A stretch of 9,367 nucleotides of DNA from Candidatus Eiseniibacteriota bacterium (GTDB lineage Bacteria; JAFGKV01), in the NCBI GenBank assembly GCA_025453925.1, contig JALOPK010000106.1:1-9367 (forward strand), in the 5' to 3' direction. Below are positions 7,629 through 9,367 of the stretch, piece by piece. How positions within the stretch are numbered: the first letter of the stretch is position 1; each line of letters opens with the position of its first letter. The notes under the pieces are model-generated. The model was not told where the DNA came from and did not search any database. It saw only the letters and a list, made by a program, of their open reading frames with translations. The translations under genes and the position numbers were made by a program.

Positions 7629-8219
7629 ATGCGAAAGGGCACTTGGCTGTGGCTGTCGCTCTTTGTTGCGGTGCTGGCCTGCACCAGGGATGAACCGACG
7701 AATCCCGTCATCCCGACGAATCCCTGGATTCAGACACCATCCTCGGGTGCCCTGATCTCCAGCATCCATGCGCCGGTGAGAGGCCGCGCGCCCGATGCCG
7801 ACAGCGTGCTGATCCGGGTGGACTCCGTGTGGCCGTCTATCCGAGTTCCGTGCGCCGAGGATGGTTCCTTCTCCGTGGAGCGCTGCAGGATCGGCGGCCA
7901 TGGCGGGCGGGTCATCTGGGCCCAGGAGGACTCAATCCCTCTCGCCGACCACTACGCGGCGCTCTTCGAAGCGGCCTACGCGATGGGCCCGCCCCCGTGG
8001 CCCCATGAGATGGACAGCCCGCTCTTCAACGTCTTGTCGTTGGATGGCTTGCACCCCAACGGCACTGGCTACGCGCTGATGGCGCCGGCCTGGTACGAGA
8101 CGATCACGGGGCGCGATGACTTCCCGACTTTGCCTGCGACGGTGGCCCAACCCTCCCTGTGCACGCCGCCGCCCGGCGCGCGACGGCTCAGCCCCCGCGA
8201 GGTGCTCGGGGCGCCCTGA
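7629..8219 (+). CDS. Lipoprotein with Ig-like segment and a truncated SGNH/GDSL esterase tail
   Basis: The 196-residue product begins with a signal peptide (WLWLSLFVAVLAC, lipobox VLAC, Cys18), so it should be an envelope lipoprotein. A short Asp/Glu-x-Thr-Asn-Pro linker follows, then about residues 35-90 look like a bacterial Ig-like domain (TPSSGALISS, DADSVLIRVDS, DGSFSVE). From about residue 95 the text changes to the end of an SGNH hydrolase: IPLADHYAALFEA, then SLDGLHPNGTGYALMA (137-152), the classic block V with Asp139 and His142 of the catalytic triad. Blocks I (GDS serine), II (Gly) and III (Asn) are absent, so at least 100 residues of the esterase are missing while the frame stays open. 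GGAAGGAG at 7615-7622 is a good ribosome binding site 6 bases before the ATG. The protein is probably not an active esterase; it may be a decaying gene or a retained binding lipoprotein. Confidence 0.8.
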   Translation: MRKGTWLWLSLFVAVLACTRDEPTNPVIPTNPWIQTPSSGALISSIHAPVRGRAPDADSVLIRVDSVWPSIRVPCAEDGSFSVERCRIGGHGGRVIWAQEDSIPLADHYAALFEAAYAMGPPPWPHEMDSPLFNVLSLDGLHPNGTGYALMAPAWYETITGRDDFPTLPATVAQPSLCTPPPGARRLSPREVLGAP

Positions 8220-8231
8220 GGGCGCTGGTCA

Positions 8232-8262
8232 GCAGGAGGGACGGAGAGGAAGGACCTCCTGC
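8232..8262 (+). terminator. Candidate terminator of the SGNH-remnant lipoprotein gene
   Basis: GCAGGAGG (8232-8239) is exactly complementary to CCTCCTGC (8255-8262) across a 15-base purine-rich loop, 13 bases after the stop codon. There is no U-tract after it, so it is a weak candidate for intrinsic termination. Confidence 0.35.
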
Positions 8263-8463
8263 AAGATGCCCGCAGCAGCGGCGCACATCCGCTCCACGAC
8301 TGTCCTTCCGCTGATGAGTTCGCCCGGGAGAACACACCGGTCCCATCCGGGTCGGAGGAGACCATGCCGGCGCAACGGGGCAGCCTTGCGGGATCGGCAC
8401 GGGGCGACGAGGGGCGGAGCCTCCGGCATCAGGCGAGAGGAATCCGCCGGGCAAAACCTGCGG

Positions 8464-8483
8464 GTCCGCTTCTCGCTGCGGAC
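8464..8483 (-). terminator. Candidate terminator of the minus-strand surface-repeat gene
   Basis: GTCCGC (8464-8469) and GCGGAC (8478-8483) form a 6-bp stem with an 8-base loop, 10 bases past the stop of the minus-strand gene. On that strand it is followed by CCGCAGGTTTTGCC, a short T run a little too far from the stem for a textbook terminator. Confidence 0.35.
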
Positions 8484-8493
8484 ACGCGGCCCC

Positions 8494-9367
8494 TCAAAGC
8501 TGCAGGCCGAGGTAGAAGCCGGGCCAGGCCTTGACCCAGGTTCCGCCCTTGCGGCTATCATGCCAGGTGCCGCTGGCGAACCCTTCGCCGTCGCTCAGTC
8601 GCGATGTGTACACGTTGAGCGTCGCACCGCCGACCAGCGCCAAAGGCCCGACCAGGTTCACCCCCAGCCCCATTCGGAGGGTGTGGAGCGCGTTCAGCCC
8701 ATCGGGCCAGCGGCCACCGTCCAGGACGATGGAGGAAAGTGCCTCGATGTTGGCGAAGGGCCCACGGAGTGGGATGTGTGCGCCGAGGCCCGCGCCAAGC
8801 AGCAGGCGATCGGTGCCGTGCGTCCAGTCGCCCCCGACGTGGAGCAACGAGTACGCGTACTGGTTGCCCAACTTGACCCCCACGCCAAGGTCCGGCGCGC
8901 CGCCCGTCCATACGGTGATGTTGTGGCGGCCGTCCCGGACATAGCTCAAGAGCCCCAATGGCGCCCCGGAGACAGTGTTCGCGACGTTGAGCACGCCTAT
9001 CTGTGTGCCTCGCACCGAACGCGCCACATTCACCAGCCCAAGCTGGCAGCCGTTGGCCTGCCCGGCCACGTTGATGAGGGAGAGCTGGAGGCCCCGGAAG
9101 CTCGCTGCACCATTGACCGTCTGTGAGAACTGAAACCCATCCATGTGGCCGGTGACCGCGTTGAACAGCGAGCAGTACTGGAAGCCGGTGAAATCCCCCC
9201 GGGCGTAGTTGCCCAATCCCGAGAACTGGAACCCGGAGAACCGCTCGGCCGATAGGTTGAAGCCCCCGGCGAGTTGGGCACCGCGCCCGTGTGCAGCGGC
9301 AACATTGCCCAACCCTCCGATCTGGGCGCCGTCCACGCTGCCCCCGGCCCAATTGAGCAGCGCGGCA
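8494..9367 (-). CDS. Surface protein with 14-16-residue Asn/GxQ repeats and barrel-like C-terminus (partial, LA_2272-like)
   Basis: The frame is open from the stop (8494-8496) to the window edge, so the start, and any signal peptide, lie outside; 290 residues are visible. The first 140 or so (8947-9366) are tandem repeats of the form (I/L/F)-x-G-L-x-N-x-A-...-G-x-Q, for example IGGLGNVAAAHGRGAQ, FSGLGNYARGDFTGFQ and LGLVNVARSVRGTQ. This resembles the surface-repeat proteins known as the LA_2272 family from Leptospira and other bacteria. The rest (8494-8946) alternates hydrophobic and polar or Gly residues in strand-like runs (LGVGVKLG, LLLGAGLGAHIPL, MGLGVNLVGPLALVGGATL) and ends FYLGLQL, suggesting an outer-membrane beta-sheet or barrel. 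No enzyme motif is visible. The gene is convergent with its left neighbour. A long open frame also exists on the opposite strand here but encodes nothing recognisable. Confidence 0.78.
   Translation of the reverse strand, partial: AALLNWAGGSVDGAQIGGLGNVAAAHGRGAQLAGGFNLSAERFSGFQFSGLGNYARGDFTGFQYCSLFNAVTGHMDGFQFSQTVNGAASFRGLQLSLINVAGQANGCQLGLVNVARSVRGTQIGVLNVANTVSGAPLGLLSYVRDGRHNITVWTGGAPDLGVGVKLGNQYAYSLLHVGGDWTHGTDRLLLGAGLGAHIPLRGPFANIEALSSIVLDGGRWPDGLNALHTLRMGLGVNLVGPLALVGGATLNVYTSRLSDGEGFASGTWHDSRKGGTWVKAWPGFYLGLQL

Larger units (their letters stand above)
8220..8493. other. Convergent intergenic region
   Basis: These 274 bases separate two genes that point at each other. No gene is supportable. 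Two hairpins, one near each gene end, are listed separately as weak terminator candidates. Another 5-bp stem (AGCGG/CCGCT, 8277-8293) is within what GC-rich DNA gives by chance. Confidence 0.4.

Noticed and set aside
8116-9126. Open frame of 336 codons on the plus strand
   Set aside because: It is antisense to the surface-repeat gene and overlaps the SGNH-remnant gene; the product is Arg/Pro-rich with no domain and no ribosome binding site.

Overview
The window is high-GC bacterial chromosomal DNA (GC-rich by eye, third codon positions mostly G or C) from a Gram-negative organism. The Gram-negative call rests on two lipoproteins with signal-peptidase-II lipoboxes, a two-TM periplasmic sensor protein, and a repeat protein ending in barrel-like strands. 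Both lipoproteins carry a similar Cys-x-x-Asp-Glu-x-Thr-Asn-Pro tail straight after the lipid-modified cysteine. That habit, together with the base composition, reminds me of uncultivated FCB-side phyla such as Candidatus Eisenbacteria or Krumholzibacteriota. This placement is an impression from memory, not a measured result.

Layout. The window opens with the last 55 codons of a 3-isopropylmalate dehydratase small subunit (leucine biosynthesis), closed by a clear 10-bp stem-loop terminator. Next come a secreted lipoprotein of unknown function (439-1260) and, 51 bases on, a membrane diguanylate cyclase with periplasmic sensor, HAMP and GGDEF domains (1312-2772). The ABC-F translation factor EttA (2892-4577) and a class I SAM methyltransferase of the RlmI/COG1092 type (4836-5759) follow. 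Between them lies a spacer with a heptanucleotide tandem repeat, a GC hairpin and a short ORF that owns the only good ribosome binding site. A 531-base gene-free spacer (5760-6290) holds two degenerate, oppositely oriented copies of a dispersed palindromic repeat. After it come a 75-residue membrane protein (6291-6518), a perfect 22-bp AT-rich palindrome (6566-6587), a phosphoglycolate-phosphatase-like HAD hydrolase (6602-7354), and a lipoprotein (7629-8219) that keeps only the last block of an SGNH esterase. The right end is the 3' part of a gene on the minus strand (8494 to beyond 9367) for a surface protein of 14-16-residue Asn/Gly-x-Gln repeats.

How the genes fit together. This is mostly a housekeeping neighbourhood of independent units: leucine synthesis, translation control (EttA and perhaps the methyltransferase), c-di-GMP signalling and phosphate-ester salvage. 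Envelope proteins of unclear function are interspersed. The only likely operonic pair is lipoprotein plus diguanylate cyclase. I see no CRISPR array, tRNA, rRNA, phage or transposase gene, and no evidence of a multi-gene undescribed system. The items most worth a second look are the palindrome before the HAD gene, the internally deleted SGNH lipoprotein, the repeat-period shift in the surface protein, and the leader ORF before the methyltransferase.
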